This document shows, piece by piece, positions 1 through 7,658 of a stretch of DNA of 64,000 nt. The position numbers and the translations under genes are program-made. This DNA comes from Stakelama flava (GTDB taxonomy: Bacteria > Pseudomonadota > Alphaproteobacteria > Sphingomonadales > Sphingomonadaceae), in NCBI RefSeq assembly GCF_019351405.1, contig NZ_JAHWZX010000014.1, positions 23,058 through 87,057 of the forward strand. Direction: 5' to 3'. The first letter of the stretch is position 1; each line of letters opens with the position of its first letter. The notes under the pieces are model-generated. The model was not told the origin of the DNA. It saw only the letters and a list, made by a program, of their open reading frames with translations, and made no database searches.

Positions 1-242
1 AAACCCAGAACGAGGAAGACGATCATCAGCCACGGTGCGGTGTTCAGCCACTTGTCGAGCAAGAGACCGATGACCGCGCCGACGATGACGGCACCGACAA
101 ATTCGATCCCCACGGCCCAGCCGCGCGTTTCCGCGCGCCCTTCCGCCGCGTGATCGACCTTCGAACGCTGCATATGCGCCGCCTTCGCATCGGCGATGCG
201 CTTGTCGAGGTCGTCGGTTCCGTTCCGGCCTTCGTCTGCCAA
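1..242 (-). CDS. atpI: ATP synthase protein I (AtpI), N-terminal part, runs off the window
   Basis: This is the first 80 codons of a small membrane protein; the rest lies left of the window. AtpI assists assembly of the F1Fo ATP synthase c-ring and usually heads the alphaproteobacterial atp operon. The N-terminus is hydrophilic and charged (LADEGRNGTDDLDKR), then an amphipathic stretch leads into the first membrane segment (EFVGAVIVGAVIGLLLDKW) and the start of a second (APWLMIVFLVLG), the layout of the family. The start is TTG at 242-240: an in-frame stop lies 13 codons upstream, no ATG or GTG lies between, and an AGGA sits about 10 nt before it. The family assignment rests on pattern alone because the protein is incomplete. 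Confidence 0.75.
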   Translation of the reverse strand, partial: MADEGRNGTDDLDKRIADAKAAHMQRSKVDHAAEGRAETRGWAVGIEFVGAVIVGAVIGLLLDKWLNTAPWLMIVFLVLG

Positions 243-443
243 CGTCTTGTAATCCTGATATGAAAAATGCCGTCGCGTTCAGCGCGACGACACAAAGCAT
301 CGTGGACCCGCGCCCTTGATGCGGCGCCGGTTTAGAAAGGGGTAACAACCGAGTCAACACCAGCGCGAACCGCGCGGGCGTCACAATATGCCCCGGCCCC
401 GCCTCAAACGGCGAAAAGCCGGGGGTCGCGCACCGTCAAAGAC
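243..443. other. Intergenic region between ydbL and atpI
   Basis: About 200 nt without a supported gene. The short frames on the plus strand are antisense noise. It should hold the promoter of the atpI operon on the minus strand, but I could not fix a -35/-10 pair. No hairpin of note was seen. Confidence 0.4.
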
Positions 444-824
444 TTACGCGCAACGCGGGTCGCGATCGGGCGCGCCGCTGCCGCGCTTTTTCCAAGCACC
501 CGACGGCGTCTGGTACATTTCGCCGGGATCAGTGCGCGCGATTAGGTTGCAGCCGGTGGTGAAGGCGAATTGTTCGACCGTGGCCCCATTAGCCTGCGCC
601 TTCTGGGTGTAGGCGGCCTTGCGCTTGATGTTCACGTCGTTGACGATCTTGCGCAGCTCGGCCGTCGCGCTGCCGACAATGCCCAGATAGCCGTCGGGCT
701 GTTCTCCGACGAGTCCCTGGCTCTTCGCCTGTTGCCAGCTCATCGACTGCGCCAGCGCGGGCGCGGCGATGCCGCCGGCGGCAAGAGCGCCGATACCGAG
801 CGCGAGAGCGATTTTATTCATCAT
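444..824 (-). CDS. ydbL: YdbL family periplasmic protein (DUF1318)
   Basis: A 126-residue exported protein with a clear signal peptide ending in APALAQ (about residues 1-26). The mature part has the DUF1318/YdbL pattern: GLVGEQPDGYLG near residue 37, then a charged helix (VNDVNIKRKAAYTQKA) and a conserved Cys near residue 93. In E. coli YdbL is a periplasmic chaperone that controls multimerisation of the lipoprotein YnbE, which with YdbH forms an intermembrane bridge for phospholipids. Here it is the last gene of a ydbH-ynbE-ydbL operon. Its ATG overlaps the ynbE stop by 4 nt, which implies translational coupling. A second ATG follows immediately (821), so the true start may be one codon later. 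Confidence 0.88.
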   Translation of the reverse strand: MMNKIALALGIGALAAGGIAAPALAQSMSWQQAKSQGLVGEQPDGYLGIVGSATAELRKIVNDVNIKRKAAYTQKAQANGATVEQFAFTTGCNLIARTDPGEMYQTPSGAWKKRGSGAPDRDPRCA

Positions 825-1066
825 GATCCTGATCCGCCAAAAATATCCGGGTTGTCCTCGATTAAATTCTTCGATTCGTTATCGAGTCGATATACCACTT
901 CCTGCGTCACGTTGATGTTAAGGTCGATCTGGATCGGTTTTTCGGGTGCGTTGATCGTCACGCACCCGCCGATCGAAACCAGCCCGGCGATCAGCGCCGC
1001 CGACATCATCACGGCATTCCGGCCGCCGCGCTCCGCATTATCGTTCATCAATCCTGTCCGCATCAT
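821..1066 (-). CDS. ynbE: YnbE family outer-membrane lipoprotein
   Basis: A small lipoprotein of up to 81 residues. A hydrophobic segment (AVMMSAALIAGLVSIGGC) ends in a lipobox-like sequence with the acylated Cys at about residue 35. The mature part (PIQIDLNINVTQEVVYRLD) is typical of YnbE. In E. coli YnbE sits in the outer membrane, stacks beta-strands onto the C-terminal end of YdbH and completes a bridge between the two membranes. The gene lies between ydbH and ydbL and overlaps each by 4 nt. Two starts are possible, ATG at 1066 or the internal ATG at residue 7; the first fits the coupling to ydbH. Confidence 0.87.
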   Translation of the reverse strand: MMRTGLMNDNAERGGRNAVMMSAALIAGLVSIGGCVTINAPEKPIQIDLNINVTQEVVYRLDNESKNLIEDNPDIFGGSGS

Positions 1067-4000
1067 TGCATATCCCTGCTTTCGCCCGCCTGAACATTCG
1101 TTCGGGCCCCCGCTTCGCTTTCGGCATCGCCGCCATTTTCCGTCTTTGCATCCCCGGCCGCGTCATTCTGCTGTTCGAGCAGAGTCGGCAGATTACGCTC
1201 GATCAGACGCGAAGGATCGTAATAGGACTGCACCGAATCGATCAGTTGGCGGAACGGCGCCTTGATCCGGATATTGAAGAGGAAGGGCAGCTTCGCGATC
1301 CGGTCGGTCAGGAAATTATGCTTCGCGCCTTCGCCCTGCTTCACGCCCGAAAAGCGAATCTGCGTAATCATGTCGCCCGCAAGCGGCCCGTTCATGTCGA
1401 TCGACAGTTCGTCATAGCGCAGCGAACGAAGCGCCTGAAAGGCGACATTGCCCCAATAGCCCAGATCCTTCTGCCCTATTTCCCCGACATAGGCGAGCGA
1501 CCCGCCCTTGCGCGAATCGAGATGCCCGCCCTCGATTCGCCCGCCTTCAGTGTCGAAAATCATCGGCAGCACGCCGTCGAATGTCCCGGTAGCGTTCAGA
1601 TTGTCGAAATCGAACTGTTGCAGAAACTGGTCCGCCTCCATCGCTTTTACGTGGAAGGTCAGCCGCTTGTCCTTTTCTCCACCGAAATCGAGCACGGTCG
1701 TATCGAGCGTCAGGTCACCGCCCGCGAACGGCCAGTGCCCGCTGTCGATCCGCACCTGCTGTTCGCCGAGCAGCTTGTAATGAAATTCGCCATCGCGCGC
1801 GACGATGCCGGGATTGATCTCCGCCACGGTCGCGACCTGATCGGGCGCGGATACCAGCCCCAAAAGGTCGGTGAAATGCAAATCGGTCGAAAGCCCGCTG
1901 ACTGTTCCGAATGCGGCGGCGAGATCGGTCCCCGCGGTATGGAAATCGCCGGTGCTCGTCACGCCTTCCCGGCCCCAGGCGATATGCCCCATGCCCGTCA
2001 GCGTGCCATCGACATTGGCGACGACGCCGAGCGCCAGATTGGTGAGATCGGTGGGCTGAAGCGCGTCAGGCGCAAAGGTGATGCCCGGCATGGCGAGATC
2101 GGCATGCCCCGCGCCCGAGTTCAGATCGTGGGTCAGCGTGACATCGGTCACCTTCACGTCCGTATCCGGGGTTTTCAGCGTACCCCCGGCGATAATATCG
2201 CTGCCGGCCAGCGTCAGGTGGAAATCGTCGCTTGCCAGCGGCTTGAAACGCGGCGATGCTGCCGTGTCGGAGACGGTCAGCCCGCCGTCGAGCGTGAGCG
2301 TCCCGTTTTCCAGCCGCCAGTCACCCGCCGCGTCCGACATGGCGAGCGGCACATTGCCGATTTGCCCCGCCCCGCCGGTAAAGCCGCCTGCGACGACAGA
2401 ACCATTCACCCGGCCGGTGATCGTCGCGGCATCGATCCGGGTCATGCTCGCTTCGCTGCCCAGCCGCGCCTTCACATCAGCAAGTGCAAAGCCGGTATCG
2501 GTCAGGCGGAATTCGGTGTTTCCGGCGGCGAGGGTAAGCGGCGTGCCGCCGATCCGTCCGGTAAGTTGCGGCGCGGCGATCCGTGCGCCGCCCGACAGCT
2601 TAGCCCCCGCGAGGCGGACCAGCGCATCGCCGTTCGGGCACAGCCGAACGCGTGCGGAATCGAGCACCAGGCCGGAGATTGCGAGCCGGTCGAACCCAGC
2701 GGGTACGCAGGCGCGATTCACGGTCAGCCGGGTGCCGCCATCCCAATCGGCGTCGAGCGGCAGGCTGAGCCGGTCGACGCGCCCGTCGCCGAGCGGCCCC
2801 GACAGCGTCAGTCGGGTCGAAAGCCGGGTGCTGCCATCTGGGGCGGCGCTGAACCGGACCGGGGTCAGGTCGATCCGCGCATCGCCCGCCCGATAGGGCG
2901 CAATCACCGCTGTTCCTGTAACCGGCGTATAGGGGGCACGCTGGCTGAGCCGGACCGCCGCATCGGGCAGGCCCCCGCCCGATGTGCTGACCAGCCCGTT
3001 GAGCGTCATCGCCCCGTCGCTCCAGCGATAGCGCACCCCTTCCCCGCCGGACAGCGTAGCGTCGGCCCCGCTTGCGGCATGCAGGCTGGAGCGATGAAGG
3101 ATAAGGAAACCGTTCTTTCCGCTCTGCTCCACCACGAGGTCGCCCGCCATATCGGCCTTGCGTCCGGCGAGTGCGAGCGAATGGCCCAGTCTGGCGAGCA
3201 GCGGCGCGACCGGTGTGCCGCTGGCCGTGGTGCCCAGCGCATCGGCGCGGGCAAGCAGAGCGCGCGAAAGATTCGCCTGCTGCACTGAAACGCTGCCGGC
3301 GAAACGGTTGCCGGCGCTGCCCAGACGATAGCGGCCGTCCAGCTTTGCCCCGGCACCCGATAATGACGGACTTTCAAAATCGGCGCTTTGCAGTTCCGCC
3401 GTACCTTCGGTTCGCTGCGGACCGCCATCAAATGTTACGGTGCCGCCAAACCCGCTCACGCTGCCCTGCGGCGCAGCCACCTGGTCCAGCTTCACCGTCG
3501 CCTGCCCCTTCCACCGATCGAGCCGTTCGCCGAGCGTTGCGTCGATGCCGCTGGCAAGGCCGCTGGCGGTTATATCGCCGCATTGCGCGCGCCCTGCACG
3601 AACCGGCCCGGCGAAGGAGGGGCGATCGTCGGCGACGCTCAGCTTCACCGCCACCGCGATTCGCTGCGCCTCGCAATCGCCCACTGCCAGGCGCGGCGAC
3701 ACCGCCGCCAGTCTGCCGGTAAATCCGTCATTGAGTTTTCCCTGCCCGGCCATTTTCAGTCCGACAAGGCCATAAGGCGTTTCAAGGCGCATCCGCGCAT
3801 CGGCGACGTCGACGGATAGAGCAGGAAGCGAAAAGGGTTTGCCCGATGACGCGGGAAGCAACCGGTCGATAGACCCAAGCGACAATTTGCCGTCGACCAG
3901 CTTGCCCCGGATGCGAACATGGCCGGCGCTGACTCCCGTCACCTGCGCCCCCGAAAAGGAGAGATCGGTATATAGTTCGACCCAGTCGGCAACGAGATCG

Positions 4001-4281
4001 GGCGAATCAGGATCGCCGATAACGACATTTTCCAGCCGCTGGCGCGATACGCCCAGATCGGCGATATCGTAGCGCGCCTGAACGCCGCGCTTGCGCAATT
4101 CGTCGCGTACGAAGCTGTTTGCGATGGGTTTGCGCTGAAGCCACAATATCGCCAGCGCGGTTGCGACCACTACCGCGATAATGGCAAGCACCCGCGCGAA
4201 ACGGGGCATTCGCGGCACGCGCCGTCCCTGTCCCGCGTCGGGCTCCGTCTCTGATTGTGCGCTCACGCCGCGTTCCAACAA
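1063..4281 (-). CDS. ydbH: YdbH family AsmA-like intermembrane transport protein
   Basis: A very large (1072 aa) protein with one N-terminal membrane anchor (about residues 27-47, VLAIIAVVVATALAILWL). The rest is a long periplasmic region of alternating beta-strand and Gly/Asp-rich turns, the signature of AsmA/TamB-like bridge proteins that form a hydrophobic groove. The C-terminal third (FDGVLPMIFDTEGGRIEGG and following) matches the YdbH domain. E. coli YdbH works redundantly with TamB and YhdP in moving phospholipids to the outer membrane. The gene is first in the ydbH-ynbE-ydbL operon. A GTG five codons in is an alternative start. The Ser/Glu-rich tail after about residue 1040 is probably flexible. 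Confidence 0.85.
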   Translation of the reverse strand: MLERGVSAQSETEPDAGQGRRVPRMPRFARVLAIIAVVVATALAILWLQRKPIANSFVRDELRKRGVQARYDIADLGVSRQRLENVVIGDPDSPDLVADWVELYTDLSFSGAQVTGVSAGHVRIRGKLVDGKLSLGSIDRLLPASSGKPFSLPALSVDVADARMRLETPYGLVGLKMAGQGKLNDGFTGRLAAVSPRLAVGDCEAQRIAVAVKLSVADDRPSFAGPVRAGRAQCGDITASGLASGIDATLGERLDRWKGQATVKLDQVAAPQGSVSGFGGTVTFDGGPQRTEGTAELQSADFESPSLSGAGAKLDGRYRLGSAGNRFAGSVSVQQANLSRALLARADALGTTASGTPVAPLLARLGHSLALAGRKADMAGDLVVEQSGKNGFLILHRSSLHAASGADATLSGGEGVRYRWSDGAMTLNGLVSTSGGGLPDAAVRLSQRAPYTPVTGTAVIAPYRAGDARIDLTPVRFSAAPDGSTRLSTRLTLSGPLGDGRVDRLSLPLDADWDGGTRLTVNRACVPAGFDRLAISGLVLDSARVRLCPNGDALVRLAGAKLSGGARIAAPQLTGRIGGTPLTLAAGNTEFRLTDTGFALADVKARLGSEASMTRIDAATITGRVNGSVVAGGFTGGAGQIGNVPLAMSDAAGDWRLENGTLTLDGGLTVSDTAASPRFKPLASDDFHLTLAGSDIIAGGTLKTPDTDVKVTDVTLTHDLNSGAGHADLAMPGITFAPDALQPTDLTNLALGVVANVDGTLTGMGHIAWGREGVTSTGDFHTAGTDLAAAFGTVSGLSTDLHFTDLLGLVSAPDQVATVAEINPGIVARDGEFHYKLLGEQQVRIDSGHWPFAGGDLTLDTTVLDFGGEKDKRLTFHVKAMEADQFLQQFDFDNLNATGTFDGVLPMIFDTEGGRIEGGHLDSRKGGSLAYVGEIGQKDLGYWGNVAFQALRSLRYDELSIDMNGPLAGDMITQIRFSGVKQGEGAKHNFLTDRIAKLPFLFNIRIKAPFRQLIDSVQSYYDPSRLIERNLPTLLEQQNDAAGDAKTENGGDAESEAGARTNVQAGESRDMQ

Positions 4282-4354
4282 CTCACGCGGGCACCGTTGC
4301 CTTCCGGCAAGGCGGCGTCAAGCGCGCGATTGCGCGAAGCGCCGCCGGTGCGTA

Positions 4355-5050
4355 ATGGCTGCTGCGATGGGGGTTCCCGCCGAAGACAGTGCCGGCCATC
4401 GCGCGCGGCTTCGCGAACGGCTGCTGGGCAATGGCGGCGATGCGCTGCTCGACCATGAACTGGTCGAATATCTGCTCGCGCTCGCGATTCCGCGCAGGGA
4501 CACCAAACCGCTTGCCAAGGCGTTGCTGCGCGAATTCGGCGGGTTGGCCGGACTGCTGACCGCCGATGCCGATGCGATCCGACGGGTGCCGGGCATGGGC
4601 GACACCTCGGTCGCGGCGATCAGGATCGTTCACGCCGCCGCGATCCGCCTGTTGCGCGCCAATGTCGCCGAGCGGCCGGTGCTCAGCAACTGGCAGGCGC
4701 TTCTCGATTATCTTCGCGCCGAAATGGCGCACCATCCGATCGAGCGGGTGCGGGTGCTTCACCTTAACACCCGCAACATGTTGATCCGCGACGAATTGAT
4801 GGGCGAAGGATCGATCGACGAAGCCCCTGTGCATGTGCGAGAGGTCATCCGCCGCGCGATCGACCTTGGTTCCGCCGCGATCATTCTGGTGCACAACCAC
4901 CCGTCGGGCGATCCGTCGCCGAGCCGCGCCGACATCGAAATCACGCGCGCCGTCGCTGAAGCGGGCAAACGATTGAACATCGCGGTTCACGATCACATCA
5001 TCATCGGAACGCAAGGGCATAGCAGTCTGCGTGCCATGGGACTGATCTAG
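4355..5050 (+). CDS. radC: RadC family JAMM/MPN protein
   Basis: A 231-residue RadC protein. The N-terminal half carries a helix-hairpin-helix-like region (DADAIRRVPGMGDTSVAAI, about residues 70-88). The C-terminal half is the JAMM metalloprotease-like fold with HNHPSGDPSPSRAD, whose metal-ligand histidines are at about 180 and 182. RadC was once tied to DNA repair, but its role is unsettled and a link to replication forks or recombination is only suggested. The start is placed at ATG 4355, just before the conserved first helix; the upstream in-frame extension is Arg-rich and overlaps the divergent ydbH start. A strong hairpin lies 39 nt after the stop. Confidence 0.88.
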   Translation: MAAAMGVPAEDSAGHRARLRERLLGNGGDALLDHELVEYLLALAIPRRDTKPLAKALLREFGGLAGLLTADADAIRRVPGMGDTSVAAIRIVHAAAIRLLRANVAERPVLSNWQALLDYLRAEMAHHPIERVRVLHLNTRNMLIRDELMGEGSIDEAPVHVREVIRRAIDLGSAAIILVHNHPSGDPSPSRADIEITRAVAEAGKRLNIAVHDHIIIGTQGHSSLRAMGLI

Positions 5051-5089
5051 GAATTTCCATCGGCCGCCCGCCAGCGGTGCATACGAAAC

Positions 5090-5113
5090 GGGCCGCCGGA
5101 AAACCGGCGGCCC
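5090..5113. terminator. GC-rich hairpin, likely bidirectional terminator
   Basis: A perfect 10-bp stem (GGGCCGCCGG, 5090-5099, with CCGGCGGCCC, 5104-5113) closes on a 4-nt AAAA loop. It sits between the convergent radC and the acidic secreted-protein gene, so it could end transcription from both sides. There is no T-run on either side, so efficiency without Rho is uncertain. Confidence 0.6.
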
Positions 5114-5167
5114 GCTATCGATCGCTGTTGGCGAACCGGCTTATGATCGCCGGATGATTGGCTGAAA

Positions 5168-5521
5168 TCAGCGGCCCGGACCGGGATCGCTGCCCGGCTC
5201 GTCGGACTGCGGAGTCGCGTTGGGACTGGGCATCGCCTTGGGCTGCGTCGAAGGTTCGTTCGGCGCGGTTTCGTCATCCATTCCCTGATCCGGGGTCATG
5301 TCGTCATCGGGGGCCATACCGTCATCGGGCGTCGCGCTGTCATCGGGCGTCATCGTGTCCGGCGTGGTCTGATCCTGTGGCGACATTTCATTTTCCGGTG
5401 CCATCTGGTCGGGCGCAGGCTGCGCGTCGCTTGTGGGAGGCGTCGTCTGCGGAGTGGTCTGCTGCGCAAGTGCAGGCGCCGAAACGGCAAAGGCTCCGGC
5501 GAGAAGAACGGCTTTCAACAT
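5168..5521 (-). CDS. Hypothetical secreted acidic Pro/Thr/Asp/Met-rich protein
   Basis: A 117-residue protein with a convincing signal peptide (MLKAVLLAGAFAVSAPALAQ). The mature part is almost entirely low complexity: degenerate repeats of about seven residues built around TPDD/APDD with regular Met (TPDTMTPDDSATPDD, APDDDMTPDQGMDD) and no Cys. Such a chain should be disordered and strongly negative. The start has a good ribosome site (AAGGAG about 9 nt upstream). I know of similar low-complexity exported proteins in sphingomonads but of no function; the Met/Asp spacing would suit metal or cation binding, which is only inference. Confidence 0.7.
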   Translation of the reverse strand: MLKAVLLAGAFAVSAPALAQQTTPQTTPPTSDAQPAPDQMAPENEMSPQDQTTPDTMTPDDSATPDDGMAPDDDMTPDQGMDDETAPNEPSTQPKAMPSPNATPQSDEPGSDPGPGR

Positions 5522-5597
5522 CGGTAAACTCCTTCAATACTTCCTCCCGCGAAAACATGCGCCGGGAAGAGTCGAAACAATAACCGGAAAACCGTCC

Positions 5598-5610
5598 ATA
5601 CGATCCGTAT
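5598..5610. promoter_or_regulatory. Small inverted repeat ATACG-ATC-CGTAT
   Basis: A 5-bp dyad with a 3-nt centre lies in the 260-nt gap between the acidic secreted-protein gene and purB. It is about 77 nt upstream of the former's start and could be an operator or chance. A second short dyad (GCGTT-TC-AACGC) is at 5639-5650. No regulator can be named. Confidence 0.2.
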
Positions 5611-5704
5611 AAACATTTCAGATCATCATGAATTAACGGCGTTTCAACGCGGACTCGTTACTTTGTTGCGATGAAAGGATTCGGGCGCCCCGCCCCGGCT
5701 TTGC

Positions 5705-5730
5705 GGAACAAGCCGATTGATGCGCCCGTT
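5705..5730 (+). promoter_or_regulatory. Candidate EcfG (general stress sigma) promoter for purB-bphO-bphP
   Basis: GGAAC (5705-5709), 17 nt, then CGTT (5727-5730) is an exact match to the alphaproteobacterial EcfG/SigT consensus GGAAC-N16/17-CGTT. A transcript would start near 5737 and give a leader of about 45 nt before the purB ATG. The position and orientation suit the operon. One such exact match in a 64-kb window is not far from chance, but placement directly upstream of an operon is less likely by chance. Confidence 0.5.
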
Positions 5731-5781
5731 GGCTGGTGATAGCGGCCTTTGGCTTCATCTTCACAGGCAGGAAAAACGACA

Positions 5782-7098
5782 ATGGTACCCCGCTATGCCC
5801 GACAGGACATGACCGCGATCTGGGAGCCGGAGAGCAAATATCGCATCTGGTTCGAGATCGAGGCTTATGCCGCTCAGGCAATGGGCGATGTGGGCATGAT
5901 CCCCGTCGAGGCCGCAGATACGATCATGGCCGCGCTCGACAATGGCGCAATGGAACCGATCGACGTCGCCAAAATCGACGAGATCGAAGCGGTGACCAGG
6001 CACGATGTGATCGCGTTTCTGACCTATGCCGCCGAAAAGATCGGTCCGCAGGCGCGCTTCCTGCATCAGGGGATGACCTCGTCCGACGTGCTCGACACCT
6101 GTCTTGCCGTACAGCTCGACCGGGCGGCGGCAATCCTCGACGCCGATCTGGAAGCGCTGCTGGAGGCGCTGGAGCGACGCGCGATCGAGCATAAATATAC
6201 GCCCACCATCGGGCGCAGCCACGGCATTCATGCCGAGCCGGTGACCTTTGGCCTGAAACTGGCGCAGGCGCATGCCGAATTCGCCCGCAATCGCGAACGG
6301 CTCGCCGCGGCGCGCAAGGATGTGGCGACCTGCGCGATTTCGGGTGCGGTGGGCACCTATGCCAATATCGACCCGCGCGTGCAGGAACATGTCGCGGCGA
6401 AACTGGGTCTGACCTCCGAACCGATTTCCACCCAGGTCATTCCGCGTGACCGGCATGCGATGTTCTTCGCCACGCTGGGCGTCATTGCCTCGTCTATCGA
6501 GCGGCTGGCGACCGAAGTCCGCCATCTGCAACGCACCGAAGTGCTGGAGGCGGAAGAGTATTTTTCGCCCGGTCAAAAGGGTTCATCGGCGATGCCACAC
6601 AAGCGCAACCCGGTGCTGACCGAAAATCTGACCGGCCTTGCCCGGATGGTGCGCGGCTATGTCACCCCCGCGCTTGAAAATGTCGCGCTGTGGCATGAAC
6701 GGGACATCTCCCACTCCTCGGTCGAACGCTATATCGGCCCCGACGCGACCATCACGCTCGACTTCGCGCTCGCCCGGCTTACCGGCGTCATCGACAAGCT
6801 GGTCGTGTATCCTGAGCGGATGCGCAGGAATCTCGACCGGATGGGCGGCCTGGTGCATTCGCAGCGGGTGCTGCTCGCGCTCACCCAAGCTGGGCTCAGC
6901 CGCGAGGACGCCTATGCCGCGGTTCAGCGCAACGCGATGAAGGTATGGGAATCGGACGGTGAATTGTCGCTGATGGAGTTGCTGAAGGCCGATCCCGAAG
7001 TGGCCGGCGCGCTGAGCGCGCAGCAAATCGAGGAGAAATTCGACCTCGATTATCATTTCAAACATGTCGACACGATTTTCGGAAGGATATTCGGCTGA
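5782..7098 (+). CDS. purB: Adenylosuccinate lyase
   Basis: A 438-residue enzyme of the fumarase/aspartase superfamily, normal length. It removes fumarate twice in purine synthesis: from SAICAR and from adenylosuccinate. The family signature SSAMPHKRNP is at about residues 267-276 and the catalytic TSSD loop (GMTSSDVLDT) near residue 97. The start ATG 5782 gives the expected N-terminus (MVPRYARQDM) and is preceded by AGGAAAA; an upstream in-frame ATG at 5749 only adds unconserved sequence. purB is first in a tight cluster with a heme oxygenase and a bacteriophytochrome, an unusual partnership for a purine gene. Confidence 0.97.
   Translation: MVPRYARQDMTAIWEPESKYRIWFEIEAYAAQAMGDVGMIPVEAADTIMAALDNGAMEPIDVAKIDEIEAVTRHDVIAFLTYAAEKIGPQARFLHQGMTSSDVLDTCLAVQLDRAAAILDADLEALLEALERRAIEHKYTPTIGRSHGIHAEPVTFGLKLAQAHAEFARNRERLAAARKDVATCAISGAVGTYANIDPRVQEHVAAKLGLTSEPISTQVIPRDRHAMFFATLGVIASSIERLATEVRHLQRTEVLEAEEYFSPGQKGSSAMPHKRNPVLTENLTGLARMVRGYVTPALENVALWHERDISHSSVERYIGPDATITLDFALARLTGVIDKLVVYPERMRRNLDRMGGLVHSQRVLLALTQAGLSREDAYAAVQRNAMKVWESDGELSLMELLKADPEVAGALSAQQIEEKFDLDYHFKHVDTIFGRIFG
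7081..7086 (+). promoter_or_regulatory. Ribosome binding site that fixes a CTG start
   Basis: GGAAGG at 7081-7086 lies inside the last codons of purB, 8 nt before a CTG (7095-7097) that overlaps the purB stop as CTGA. It is the only good Shine-Dalgarno sequence near the start of the heme oxygenase frame. Confidence 0.55.
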
Positions 7099-7658
7099 AC
7101 CCCGCGCACAAGGCGCTGCGCGAGGGCACGCGCGAGGAGCATGAACGGCTCGACGGGCTGTTCACCGGGTTCGCGCTGGATGAGGCCGATGGATATCGCC
7201 GCTTCCTCGCCGCGCATGCCGAAATACTGCCTCCGCTTGAGGATGCGCTCGATCATGCCGGGGCGGCATCACTGTTGGACGATTGGGCCGCGCGCAGACG
7301 GGGGTCTGCGCTGATCGCCGATCTGGAAGCGATGGGCGGTGCGCAGATCGCCACCGCGCCGCCGTTTCTTACCAACATGCTTTCGCAAGAAACGTCTCGA
7401 AACGCGACAATCGCCGGGTCAGTATATGTGCTGGAAGGGTCAAGACTGGGCGGACGTTTTCTTGCCAGACAAGTACCAGACGACTTTCCAACGTCCTATC
7501 TTGATGCAGATCAACCATCCGGCCATTGGCGGGGGCTGCTCGGCACGCTAGACTATCTGCTCAGCCGCCCTTCGGAACTGGCGATCGCCATTGATGCCGC
7601 GCGCGCGGTCTTCGGATCGTTCGAAACGGCGGGCAGGAAATGGCTTTTGAAAGAGTAA
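7095..7658 (+). CDS. bphO: Heme oxygenase (biliverdin-producing, BphO type)
   Basis: A 187-residue, all-helical protein of bacterial heme oxygenase size. It should open heme to biliverdin, the chromophore of the phytochrome encoded next. The proximal heme ligand is probably His16 (TREEHERLDG). The distal-helix region reads GSVYVLEGSRLGGRFLARQ (about residues 108-126), matching the family. No ATG, GTG or TTG exists in frame upstream of His16, so the best start is CTG 7095, overlapping the purB stop and served by GGAAGG 8 nt away. Starting at the next TTG (7275) would delete the heme-binding helix. The 3' end overlaps the phytochrome gene by 19 nt. Initiation at ATT 7089 is less likely because it sits too close to the ribosome site. 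Confidence 0.88.
   Translation: MNPAHKALREGTREEHERLDGLFTGFALDEADGYRRFLAAHAEILPPLEDALDHAGAASLLDDWAARRRGSALIADLEAMGGAQIATAPPFLTNMLSQETSRNATIAGSVYVLEGSRLGGRFLARQVPDDFPTSYLDADQPSGHWRGLLGTLDYLLSRPSELAIAIDAARAVFGSFETAGRKWLLKE

Noticed and set aside
1066..3288. 740-codon open frame on the plus strand
   Set aside because: It is antisense to ydbH. High GC removes stops in other frames; the product has no domain or signal and no ribosome site.
7275..7658. Shorter heme oxygenase starting at TTG 7275
   Set aside because: It would lose the heme-ligand helix, while the upstream frame is open, conserved and has a ribosome site.
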